Of a DNA stretch of 13,548 nucleotides, positions 7,390 through 13,480 are shown in pieces. Within the stretch, counting starts at the first letter, position 1. Each line of letters opens with the position of its first letter. The position numbers and the translations under genes were made by a program. The stretch is taken from the NCBI GenBank assembly GCA_018367495.1, contig JAGZGB010000048.1, positions 1-13,548 of the forward strand, read 5' to 3'. A model generated the notes under the pieces. The model did no database searches. It was not told where the DNA came from and worked only from the letters and a program-made list of their open reading frames with translations. Origin of the DNA: Veillonella sp. Lineage in GTDB: Bacteria > Bacillota_C > Negativicutes > Veillonellales > Veillonellaceae.

Positions 7390-8721
7390 ATGGATAGTGT
7401 AGATGGCCTGTTACCCATAGGGTTTGGTCTGGTATGTATATTTTTAATTAACTTTTTTGTGGTCGCAAAGTTCTCCTTTGCTCGCCTTCGTAAAGAGCAT
7501 GTTGAGGATATGGATATCCTTTTAGAGAAGGATAGAGAGTTTTTATTAAAACTCTATCAAAACCCTGAGTATTTTTTAAATACGACGCAGTTTTTGATTT
7601 TATTCTTTATTTTGGCTCTTGCCGGTACAGGCACCTATGTATTTGATAACATTGTAGATCAACTTGTAGCGGTATTTAATGTGCATAGTACGTGGATGCA
7701 CTTCGTACTAGATATACTTTTATTGTTATTAATTAGCTTAATCGTTTTAATCTTTGGTGAAATTGTACCTAAAGCATTGGGCTTATCGTTCCCAACAAAG
7801 TATGTAAATACCTATAGCCGTATCGTAGTAGCTGCTGGTCGTTTGGTATATCCGTTCATTTGGATTGCTAGCAAAATCTCCACTGTTATTTTGGGCTTTT
7901 ACAAAACAAAATATTTAACAGAGCTAGACCTTGTGTACTCTGAAGAAGAGATTCGTATGATGATCTCTCGAAGCCATGAAGAAGGTCAACTAGACCAAGT
8001 AGAATCAGAGTTGATTGACAATGTTTTTAACTTTGTAGACCGTAGAGCTAAAGAGGTTATGGTACCGCGTCAAGATGTGGACTGTATTTTCGTTGAAGAC
8101 GGTTATGATGAAGCAATGAAATTTATTCGCTCTAAAGCACATACCCGTTACCCTCTATGTGTAGAGGATAAGGATCATATCATTGGTCTAGTTCATATTA
8201 AGGACCTCATGGAACGTCCTAATCAAGCGCGTAAGGATTTGCGTAATGTAAAACGAGATATCTTAACTGTGCCAGAGGTAATGAAGTTATCTACACTGCT
8301 ACAATACATGAGAACTCGTCGTATCTATCAAGCTGTTGTTGTAGATGAGTACGGTGGTATGGTTGGTCTTGTAGGCCTTGAAGATATTATCGAAGAGCTC
8401 GTTGGGGATATTCAAGACGAACATGAACCACACTTACCAGCTAAAATTGCTTATGCAGATGGATCCTTCGAATTTGATGGTAAGGTCCTCGTAGACGAAG
8501 TAGAGGAAATGATGGACGTTGAAATCGACGATTCTGACTCTGATACAATTGGGGGCTATGTATTTGGTCTCTTAGAACGGACACCAATTGTTGGTGATAC
8601 TGTGGATGCATTGGGATATACCTTTGAAGTAACACAAATGCAAGGCTATCGCGTTTCTCGTATTAAAGTAACACCTTTACCTGAAGAGGAAACAACGGAA
8701 GAAGAACATGAAGAAGCTTAA
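7390..8721 (+). CDS. CNNM/CBS-domain membrane protein (HlyC/CorC family)
   Basis: A membrane protein of about 443 residues with the full architecture of the family often labelled hemolysin or CorC and now tied to Mg2+/divalent-cation efflux. The N-terminal DUF21/CNNM membrane domain has hydrophobic segments at about 7-30, 65-86, 103-125 and 142-165, and the conserved GEIVPKALG at about 123-131. A linker with YSEEEIRMMISRSHEEGQL leads to a CBS pair: the first from about 213 (VMVPRQDV) to 272, the second from about 280 to 338, with VVVDEYGGMVGLVGLEDIIEELVGDI at its end. The C-terminal CorC_HlyC domain follows (about 350-430), ending in an acidic Glu-rich tail. The ATG at 7390 is preferred for its binding site. 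The final 14 nt overlap recO. The transported ion is inferred from the family, not visible here. Confidence 0.92.
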   Translation: MDSVDGLLPIGFGLVCIFLINFFVVAKFSFARLRKEHVEDMDILLEKDREFLLKLYQNPEYFLNTTQFLILFFILALAGTGTYVFDNIVDQLVAVFNVHSTWMHFVLDILLLLLISLIVLIFGEIVPKALGLSFPTKYVNTYSRIVVAAGRLVYPFIWIASKISTVILGFYKTKYLTELDLVYSEEEIRMMISRSHEEGQLDQVESELIDNVFNFVDRRAKEVMVPRQDVDCIFVEDGYDEAMKFIRSKAHTRYPLCVEDKDHIIGLVHIKDLMERPNQARKDLRNVKRDILTVPEVMKLSTLLQYMRTRRIYQAVVVDEYGGMVGLVGLEDIIEELVGDIQDEHEPHLPAKIAYADGSFEFDGKVLVDEVEEMMDVEIDDSDSDTIGGYVFGLLERTPIVGDTVDALGYTFEVTQMQGYRVSRIKVTPLPEEETTEEEHEEA

Positions 8722-9412
8722 TGGTGGTTTTAACACACCTGCCATCGTCATTAGTCGAAAAAAACATAAGCTATACTCTGTATTTACTTTTATCACACCC
8801 AGCTTAGGGATTATACGTGCATCCATACCGCATAAGCGTATGATGACCATGCGTAACAGTTCCTATTTACGTCCCTTTAGTGCTATGTATATAACGGTCG
8901 TACCTGATGGTGAATATGTAAATGTTACACAAATTGATGGCTCCTATGTGGTAGAATCATTAGATGTGAATTTAGATAATATTGCTTATGCTGCTGTAGC
9001 GAGCGAGCTCATTCAAGAACTATTTGCAATGTATGATGTAGATCGTAAGGTGTTTGATACCGTTGTTAACTACTCCAAGCAAATTAGACGCCGCAATGTG
9101 CAATTGGGAACGATCATGCTTGGGTGGCAACTATTATCCCTTGCCGGGGTTGTGCCAAGTGCTAATGCTTTTTCACATCAAGATGGTATTGATCCATTCT
9201 GGATACAGGTGAGAGAAACGACAAATCTTAGTATTTCGCGTTCTGTAAAAGCTGGACTACCACAAATCCTCGCTTACCAGTGGGGCGAAGACACGCCTAT
9301 AGAACTTCCCAAAACAATTTGGAAGGAACTAGAAAAACTACTATTTGCATACTGCGAGCAAGAAATTGGTAAACCATTACAAAGTGTTAAGTTTTTAAAT
9401 TCCATAGTTTAA
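8708..9412 (+). CDS. recO: DNA repair protein RecO
   Basis: RecO binds single-stranded DNA and SSB and helps load RecA during recombinational repair. The 234-residue protein starts with the N-terminal OB-fold region: TPAIVISRKKHKLYSVFTFITPSLG matches the family pattern of an early IV(L/I)-R strand and a T-P-x-x-G turn. The helical C-terminal part has the signature LGWQLLSLAGVVPS at about 137-150 and ends in the usual F-x-Y-x-E-x-x-x-G-x-x-L-x-S-x-x-F-L pattern (AYCEQEIGKPLQSVKFL). The four-cysteine zinc knuckle of many RecO proteins is missing; the segment after the LAG motif has no cysteines. The start at 8708 overlaps the upstream gene by 14 nt with a GGAAG site just before it. Position after era and the CBS-domain gene supports the call. 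A strong terminator follows. Confidence 0.88.
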   Translation: MKKLNGGFNTPAIVISRKKHKLYSVFTFITPSLGIIRASIPHKRMMTMRNSSYLRPFSAMYITVVPDGEYVNVTQIDGSYVVESLDVNLDNIAYAAVASELIQELFAMYDVDRKVFDTVVNYSKQIRRRNVQLGTIMLGWQLLSLAGVVPSANAFSHQDGIDPFWIQVRETTNLSISRSVKAGLPQILAYQWGEDTPIELPKTIWKELEKLLFAYCEQEIGKPLQSVKFLNSIV

Positions 9413-9422
9413 TGATAGTAAA

Positions 9423-9448
9423 AGGCAGTTTGAGAAATCAAACTGCCT
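9423..9448 (+). terminator. Intrinsic terminator after recO
   Basis: An 11-bp perfect stem (arms AGGCAGTTTGA at 9423-9433 and its complement at 9438-9448) is closed by a GAAA tetraloop and followed by ATTTTTAT. This is a canonical Rho-independent terminator ending the long operon. Confidence 0.93.
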
Positions 9449-9575
9449 ATTTTTATATGTTATGAGATGTGGAATGGAGATATCATTTTCCAGTAAGCAT
9501 AACTAGTATATATTTTCTGTATCTCAAGATACGTATGAAAAAATATAATACTAATAGACATATGTACATCTGTAG
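9449..9575. other. Non-coding stretch between recO terminator and DUF3100 promoter
   Basis: AT-rich with no reading frame that looks like a gene. The only structure seen is a 6-2-6 inverted repeat, GTATCT-CA-AGATAC, at 9519-9532, 43 bp upstream of the -35 hexamer. It could be a regulator site, though a repeat of this size can arise by chance. Confidence 0.5.
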
Positions 9576-9605
9576 TTGACACTTTTAATAACAATTATTT
9601 ATAAT
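9576..9605 (+). promoter_or_regulatory. Strong sigma-A-type promoter of the DUF3100 operon
   Basis: Perfect TTGACA at 9576-9581 and perfect TATAAT at 9600-9605 are separated by 18 bp. Transcription should start near 9612. The -10 is the first half of a large palindrome, so activity is probably controlled by a repressor. Confidence 0.88.
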
Positions 9606-9624
9606 ATAACAATGTTATATTATA
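9600..9624. promoter_or_regulatory. 25-bp perfect palindrome at -10/start site, likely operator
   Basis: The arm TATAATATAACA (9600-9611) and its exact complement (9613-9624) flank a single central A. The palindrome starts exactly at the -10 hexamer and runs across the predicted transcription start, a classic position for steric repression. No regulator gene is adjacent, so the protein would be encoded elsewhere. Confidence 0.7.
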
Positions 9625-9644
9625 TGTTTTTATAGGAGGTCATT

Positions 9645-10448
9645 ATGCAGCTTTTGGGAAATCTCAAAATACATTTTCTAGCGCTCGTACTAACCGTAGT
9701 CGCTGAATTTATAGGCATAAAAAAACTAGGTCCTGTTGTATTATTGCCATTATTGTACACATTGATTCTAGGTTTATTAATTTCTATTCCTAAATTTAAA
9801 ATTCTAACCATTAAACAGATGGAAAAATCTGCAGATTATATCGGTATTGCCGTTATGATCTTGATGGTAAAAGTAGGTTTAGGTATTGGTCCAAATCTTG
9901 GTATTCTTACAAGTGCAGGCTGGGCATTATTACTACAAGAGCTTGGCCACTTCTTTGGTACTATTGTATTCGGTTTACCTGTAGCTTTATTAGTAGGTAT
10001 GCGTCGCGAAGCAGTAGGTGCATGTTACTCTGTAGACCGTGAACCAAATGTAGCGATTATTATCGACAAATTCGGTTTTAGCTCTCCTGAGGGCCGTGGT
10101 GTTATGGGCATGTACATCTGTGGCGTTCTTATCGGTGCTATGTGGTCCTCCGTATTGGCTGGTATGTTGGCACAATCAGGATGGTTCCATCCATTGGCAT
10201 TAGCTATGGGCGCTGGCATAGGTAGTGCTAGTATGATGGCTGCCGCTACGGCTCCAATCATTGCAGTATATCCAGATTACGAACAACAAATTATGGCTCT
10301 TGCAGGGGCTGCAAACTTGTTGACTACCGTACTAGGCGTATACTTTGGTCTATTTGTTTCTTTACCAGTTATGGAAAAAACCTACAACTTCTTTACAGGT
10401 CGTACCCGTGAACAGGATTTAGCAGAGGAGGCAGCAAATCATGAGTAA
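9645..10448 (+). CDS. DUF3100 family membrane protein, putative transporter subunit
   Basis: The 267-residue protein is highly hydrophobic, with about seven membrane segments (near 10-26, 28-48, 66-84, 90-119, 152-175, 182-209 and 216-242). I recognise it as a DUF3100-type protein. The conserved-looking hydrophilic block DREPNVAIIIDKFGFSSPEG at about 131-150 and the small-residue-rich GAGIGSASMMAAATAP at about 189-204 resemble substrate or ion-binding discontinuities of secondary transporters. No transport function is proven for the family to my knowledge. The ATG at 9645 has an ideal AGGAGG at 9634-9639. Its stop overlaps the start of a second small membrane protein by 8 nt, and an amidohydrolase follows, so import of the hydrolase's substrate is the natural inference. 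It has a strong promoter with a palindromic operator. Confidence 0.8.
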   Translation: MQLLGNLKIHFLALVLTVVAEFIGIKKLGPVVLLPLLYTLILGLLISIPKFKILTIKQMEKSADYIGIAVMILMVKVGLGIGPNLGILTSAGWALLLQELGHFFGTIVFGLPVALLVGMRREAVGACYSVDREPNVAIIIDKFGFSSPEGRGVMGMYICGVLIGAMWSSVLAGMLAQSGWFHPLALAMGAGIGSASMMAAATAPIIAVYPDYEQQIMALAGAANLLTTVLGVYFGLFVSLPVMEKTYNFFTGRTREQDLAEEAANHE

Positions 10449-10902
10449 AAGCGAAAAATTAACACAATTTGTCATCGTTATTTGTATTGCTGCTATCATT
10501 ACTGCAGTAGGTAATGTAATGGATGGTAAACATCTATTTAGCGATAGCTTAGTTGGCGTAGCTATTTTAGCAGTTCTTGCTACGATTGGTGCTTTAATCT
10601 CTAACTTGCCATATGCTAATAAATTACCTATGGTATTCTGGGTTTCCTTAATCGGTGTTGTTGCATCCTTACCAGGTATGCCTGGCCAAGAATGGATTAT
10701 AGCTAAAACTAGTCAAGTAACATTCCTTGCTACTACAACACCTGTACTTGCTTATGCAGGTCTATCCTTAGGTAAAGACCTTGGTGCGTTCCGTCGATTA
10801 TCTTGGCGTATTATTCCAGTTGCACTAGCTGTAACAGCAGGTACGTTCATCTGTGCAACAGCATTAGCACAATTAGTACTTCATTTAGAAGGTTTAATTT
10901 AA
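10441..10902 (+). CDS. Small membrane protein, partner of the DUF3100 protein
   Basis: The 153-residue protein has about five hydrophobic segments (near 10-26, 36-55, 63-79, 92-110 and 122-146). A conserved-looking loop has alternating Gly/Pro (SLPGMPGQEW at about 76-85), and the segment TTTPVLAYAGLSLGKDLGAF lies at 98-117. I do not recognise a named family with certainty. It starts inside the DUF3100 gene (8-nt overlap) with a GAGGAGG site 9-10 nt upstream. Such coupling suggests stoichiometric synthesis. The simplest reading is that the two polypeptides form one transporter, comparable to secondary carriers in which two halves are separately encoded. It could instead be an accessory subunit. 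The pairing is inference; the membrane topology is clear from composition. Confidence 0.72.
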   Translation: MSKSEKLTQFVIVICIAAIITAVGNVMDGKHLFSDSLVGVAILAVLATIGALISNLPYANKLPMVFWVSLIGVVASLPGMPGQEWIIAKTSQVTFLATTTPVLAYAGLSLGKDLGAFRRLSWRIIPVALAVTAGTFICATALAQLVLHLEGLI

Positions 10903-10910
10903 TACTAAAT

Positions 10911-10947
10911 CATAATGTTAGATGTCTAAATTATGTTAAGATATAAT
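10911..10947 (+). promoter_or_regulatory. Bulged inverted repeat and possible internal promoter
   Basis: CATAAT-g-TTAG (10911-10921) and CTAA-ATTATG (10926-10935) form a 10-bp stem with one bulged G and a 4-nt loop. A TATAAT at 10942-10947 could pair with TTAGAT at 10918-10923 over 18 bp, which places the repeat on the -35. It may be a second promoter for the amidohydrolase with its own operator, or a processing stem. Evidence is modest. Confidence 0.35.
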
Positions 10948-10992
10948 TATAGATTAATATTTTAGAAGATATCTATTCATCATGATGACATG

Positions 10993-11017
10993 ATCGACCG
11001 TATTTTATACGGTCGAT
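10993..11017 (+). promoter_or_regulatory. Leader hairpin before the amidohydrolase, attenuator-like
   Basis: A perfect 11-bp stem (ATCGACCGTAT at 10993-11003 with its complement at 11007-11017) has a TTT loop. The stem's last base is T, and TTT then A follow. The ribosome binding site AGGAG begins 8 nt after the stem. It could be a partial terminator, an mRNA-stabilising 5' hairpin after processing, or an operator. As DNA, it is a 25-bp near-palindrome. Confidence 0.55.
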
Positions 11018-11024
11018 TTTATAA

Positions 11025-11029
11025 AGGAG
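11025..11029 (+). promoter_or_regulatory. Ribosome binding site deciding the ATG at 11035
   Basis: AGGAG (within AAAGGAGA, 11023-11030) lies 5 nt before ATG 11035. The in-frame ATG at 10990 would translate through the hairpin and has no binding site. Confidence 0.85.
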
Positions 11030-11034
11030 ATATT

Positions 11035-12354
11035 ATGAGCCGTATGACAAAGGAAGAAGTAAAACAACGTGTTTGTAAAGCTATTGTTGATGCACAACCG
11101 CGTTTACGAAAATTGGCTGAATCTATTATGGCTGAACCTGAACTAGGTTTTAAAGAGGTAAAAACATCTAAAAAGGTTCAAGCTATGTTTGATGAACTTG
11201 GCATTTCTTATACTACAGGGCATGCATTGACAGGTGTAAAAGGTAGAATAAAAGGCCGTGATAGTAAATATACGGTTGCCATGGTGGGAGAATTAGATGC
11301 CATTCTATGTCCTCGCCATCCTCGCGCTGATGATTTAACAGGGGCTGCCCATTGCTGTGGTCATAATGTACAAATTACCAATATGTTTGCTGTCGCTATG
11401 GGCTTACAAGCTGTGATGGATCAATTTGCTGGGGATGTCGTATTATTTGCTGTTCCAGCAGAGGAAATGATTGAAATTGATTACCGCAATAAATTGCGTG
11501 AACAAGGAAAACTCAAGTATATGGGCGGCAAGCAACAGCTTATCTATGAAGGTGCTTTCGATGATATCGATATGGCTATGCAAATGCATGTGGAGACTGC
11601 CAAAACTCCAGCTGGTGAAATGGGGCTTGGTAGTACCTCCAATGGTTTTGTATCTAAACTGATTGAATATCACGGCAAGGTGGCTCATGCCGCTCAAGCA
11701 CCTCATGAAGGAATCAATGCTCTCAATGCTGCTTTGATGGGCGTTATGGGGGTTAACTCCATTCGTGAAACTTTCAAAGAAAGCGATTATTTCAGATTCC
11801 ACCCAATTATTAATCAAGGTGGTACATTGGTTAACTGTGTACCTGATTATGTTCAAGTTGAAAGTTACGTGCGTGCCTCCAATATTGAGGCTATCGTAGA
11901 TGGTAATCATCGTGTAAACCGCGCATTAAAGGCTGGTGGTGATGCAGTAGGAGCGACATGTGTTATTAAGGACTTACCTGGTTATTTACCGATGCGTAAT
12001 GATGAACGTATGAATGCGTTATTACGAGAAAATTCAAATCCTATCTTTGGTGAAGCCAATGTATATCAAGGTCCACATATTACGGCTAGTACAGACATGG
12101 GGGACGTATCTCACTTGATGCCTGTTATCCACCCTTGGGTTGGTTGTATTAGTGGTGTATTACACAGTGCAGAATATGAAATCTCTGTACCTGATGTAGC
12201 ATACATAAAAACAGCACAAGCATTAGCTATGACAATCGTAGACTTACTATACGATAACGCTGCAGGTGCTAAGGATGTATTAGACAACTTTACACCAGCA
12301 TTAAACAAACAAAGCTATATTGAACTCTTAGATCGTATTGCTAAGGGTGAATAA
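11035..12354 (+). CDS. M20 family metallopeptidase/amidohydrolase (AbgB/aminoacylase-like)
   Basis: The 439-residue cytoplasmic protein has the M20 di-metal hydrolase layout, in which N-acyl amino acids or similar amides are cleaved. Probable metal ligands and catalytic residues are Cys108 and His110 (HCCGHN), Glu143/Glu144 (PAEE, general base and ligand), His185 (MQMHVE) and the late His377 (GVLHSAEYE). The VGELDAI strand at 84-90 takes the place of the usual D-x-D-A-L. Asn111 replaces the Asp of the common CGHD motif of the M20D subgroup, and the following His is absent. The dimerisation domain (about 200-310) contains KVAHAAQAPHEGINALNAA. The substrate is uncertain: aminobenzoyl-glutamate, N-acyl amino acids or dipeptides are possible. 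It follows the two membrane proteins by 132 nt in the same direction, with a leader hairpin between. The start at 11035 is set by AAAGGAGA. Confidence 0.88.
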   Translation: MSRMTKEEVKQRVCKAIVDAQPRLRKLAESIMAEPELGFKEVKTSKKVQAMFDELGISYTTGHALTGVKGRIKGRDSKYTVAMVGELDAILCPRHPRADDLTGAAHCCGHNVQITNMFAVAMGLQAVMDQFAGDVVLFAVPAEEMIEIDYRNKLREQGKLKYMGGKQQLIYEGAFDDIDMAMQMHVETAKTPAGEMGLGSTSNGFVSKLIEYHGKVAHAAQAPHEGINALNAALMGVMGVNSIRETFKESDYFRFHPIINQGGTLVNCVPDYVQVESYVRASNIEAIVDGNHRVNRALKAGGDAVGATCVIKDLPGYLPMRNDERMNALLRENSNPIFGEANVYQGPHITASTDMGDVSHLMPVIHPWVGCISGVLHSAEYEISVPDVAYIKTAQALAMTIVDLLYDNAAGAKDVLDNFTPALNKQSYIELLDRIAKGE

Positions 12355-12356
12355 AA

Positions 12357-12403
12357 TAAACCACCTATCGAAGATAATTTGATTATCTTTGGTAGGTGGT
12401 TTA
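12357..12403 (+). terminator. Long stem-loop terminator after the amidohydrolase
   Basis: A stem of about 22 bp runs from 12357-12378 to 12382-12403 with a TTG loop and two G·T wobbles. The base includes AAACCACCTA paired with TAGGTGGTTT. The arms begin 3 nt after the stop codon. The following tract is only moderately T-rich (CAATTTATTTATA), but the stem is strong and well placed. Confidence 0.8.
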
Positions 12404-12438
12404 CAATTTATTTATATAACTATAATGGTTTGTTTAAG

Positions 12439-12477
12439 TTCATTCCTTATATACTAACGTATATATTAGTATTTTTT
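12439..12477 (+). promoter_or_regulatory. Candidate promoter with overlapping inverted repeat
   Basis: TTCATT at 12439-12444 and TATATT at 12462-12467 are 17 bp apart, a weak promoter. A 7-bp inverted repeat, ATACTAA (12451-12457) and TTAGTAT (12466-12472), overlaps the -10 and is followed by five more T residues. It could be an operator on the promoter or, as RNA, a weak AT-rich terminator; both cannot be settled from sequence. Confidence 0.4.
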
Positions 12478-12487
12478 AGAGGAAATT

Positions 12488-12841
12488 ATGAAAGAGAATC
12501 TTGCTTTACTACTAGCTGTCTTATATTTAATCTATAGATTTAAGACATATAAAAAAACTAATAAAATAATAGAAGACAGAATAGAAAGTGTTCACAAGCC
12601 ATACTTTAAACGTGTACAAGATGTTTTAGGGTGTTCTGAAGAAGAGGCGGAGAAGGTCGGATTAGCATTAGACAAATATTTTGTACCCTTAGAAAGTAAA
12701 TTCCATAAAATTGATGATAGTACTTACTCATTTGTTGATGCAGGAGGCCTTAAAGGAACATTTTCAATAGATCAAAACTATAATTTATTGACATTAATTT
12801 ATAACGATGTTGATTTACTAGCTTTACATCAGAAGAATTAA
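12488..12841 (+). CDS. Small membrane-anchored hypothetical protein
   Basis: The 117-residue protein has no family I recognise. Residues 4-17 (NLALLLAVLYLIYR region) form a single short hydrophobic anchor followed by a strongly basic stretch (RFKTYKKTNK), so the bulk is predicted to be cytoplasmic by the positive-inside rule. Residues 28-75 look helical and charged (DVLGCSEEEAEKVGLALDKYF). The C-terminal part has alternating strands (YSFVDAGGLKGTFSID, NLLTLIYNDVDLLAL). The ATG at 12488 follows AGAGGA at 12478-12483. The gene is visibly AT-richer, with more ATA and AAA codons, than its neighbours upstream. The next gene starts 9 nt after the stop with AAGGAG overlapping the stop codon, so the two probably form an operon. 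The reading frame is convincing; the function is unknown. Confidence 0.75.
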   Translation: MKENLALLLAVLYLIYRFKTYKKTNKIIEDRIESVHKPYFKRVQDVLGCSEEEAEKVGLALDKYFVPLESKFHKIDDSTYSFVDAGGLKGTFSIDQNYNLLTLIYNDVDLLALHQKN

Positions 12842-12850
12842 GGAGTTTTT

Positions 12851-13309
12851 ATGCCCATTAGAAAGCTCATAAAGATAAGTTATAAAGTAGTTTTATCATT
12901 ACTAGTAATTATTTTAATTTTTGTTGGAATTAGAATATATGAATATCAAATATTTATAAACTCTCTTGTAGATTATGGCAAACAAACAGGGCTCAATAAA
13001 AATATGACTGGTTTTGCTACAGATTTTCCCTATATATATTCTAATGGTGATTTCGGTATAGTTGTTGTTAACGTATTACCCTATGGGACAGTACGTATTA
13101 TTCCAAATCATAAAGGCTTTAGTAAAACATTTGAATCTCCAGCAGATAGTAATTTAGAGTATTTGCAAAAAGCATATGGGGATGAACTTATAATTTTAGA
13201 GAGTATTGATCAATTTTCAGAAGATGAAAGAAAGATTATATCTGAGATAACTAAGAAGGACTCCAAACCAAGATATGATCGTGATACTTGGGTTACTAGA
13301 TCCTACTGA
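12851..13309 (+). CDS. Single-pass membrane hypothetical protein
   Basis: The 152-residue protein has no recognised family. A basic N-terminus (MPIRKLIKISYK) precedes one membrane segment at about 12-29 (VVLSLLVIILIFVGIRIY), so the remaining ~120 residues are predicted to lie outside the membrane. That domain looks compact and beta-rich at first (FGIVVVNVLPYGTVRIIPNHKG), then helical and acidic (NLEYLQKAYGDELIILESIDQFSEDERKIISEITKKD), ending in a basic/aromatic tail. It has no cysteine pairs and no lipobox. The start at 12851 is 5 nt after AAGGAG, which overlaps the previous stop. Base composition is as AT-rich as its partner, and both differ from the housekeeping genes. Possibly a recently acquired pair, or one small envelope-associated system. 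Confidence 0.75.
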   Translation: MPIRKLIKISYKVVLSLLVIILIFVGIRIYEYQIFINSLVDYGKQTGLNKNMTGFATDFPYIYSNGDFGIVVVNVLPYGTVRIIPNHKGFSKTFESPADSNLEYLQKAYGDELIILESIDQFSEDERKIISEITKKDSKPRYDRDTWVTRSY

Positions 13310-13433
13310 TGTATACAGTAACAACGATCCCTGAATTTAATATAGTGTATGAATGATTAAATTTCCGTATTAATAGTATCTATTATTTGATATATTATGG
13401 TTAAAAGTAGTCTTGTCAGTATAAAATAATAGT
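13310..13433. other. AT-rich non-coding stretch before the T-box promoter
   Basis: No gene-like frame is seen. A short stem TAATAG-TAT-CTATTA at 13372-13386 followed by TTTGATAT is the only hairpin and is too weak to call a terminator with confidence. How transcription of the orphan pair ends is therefore unclear. Confidence 0.5.
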
Positions 13434-13463
13434 TTGACATTCTTCCCTTTGTATTGCTACAAT
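13434..13463 (+). promoter_or_regulatory. Promoter of the T-box-controlled transcript
   Basis: Perfect TTGACA at 13434-13439 and TACAAT at 13458-13463 lie 18 bp apart. The predicted start near 13470 is about 10 nt before the first T-box bases, the usual arrangement. A TATAAT at 13470-13475 with a TG two bases before it is an alternative -10, but it would put the start too close to the T-box stem. Confidence 0.82.
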
Positions 13464-13480
13464 ATTGTGTATAATATATG

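Noticed and set aside
10990..11034. N-terminal extension of the amidohydrolase from ATG 10990
   Set aside because: It would encode the leader hairpin, has no ribosome binding site, and the ATG at 11035 has an excellent one.
11443..11910. 155-codon open frame on the minus strand inside the amidohydrolase
   Set aside because: It lies wholly antisense to a gene with clear family motifs and has no promoter or ribosome binding site; its sequence resembles no family.
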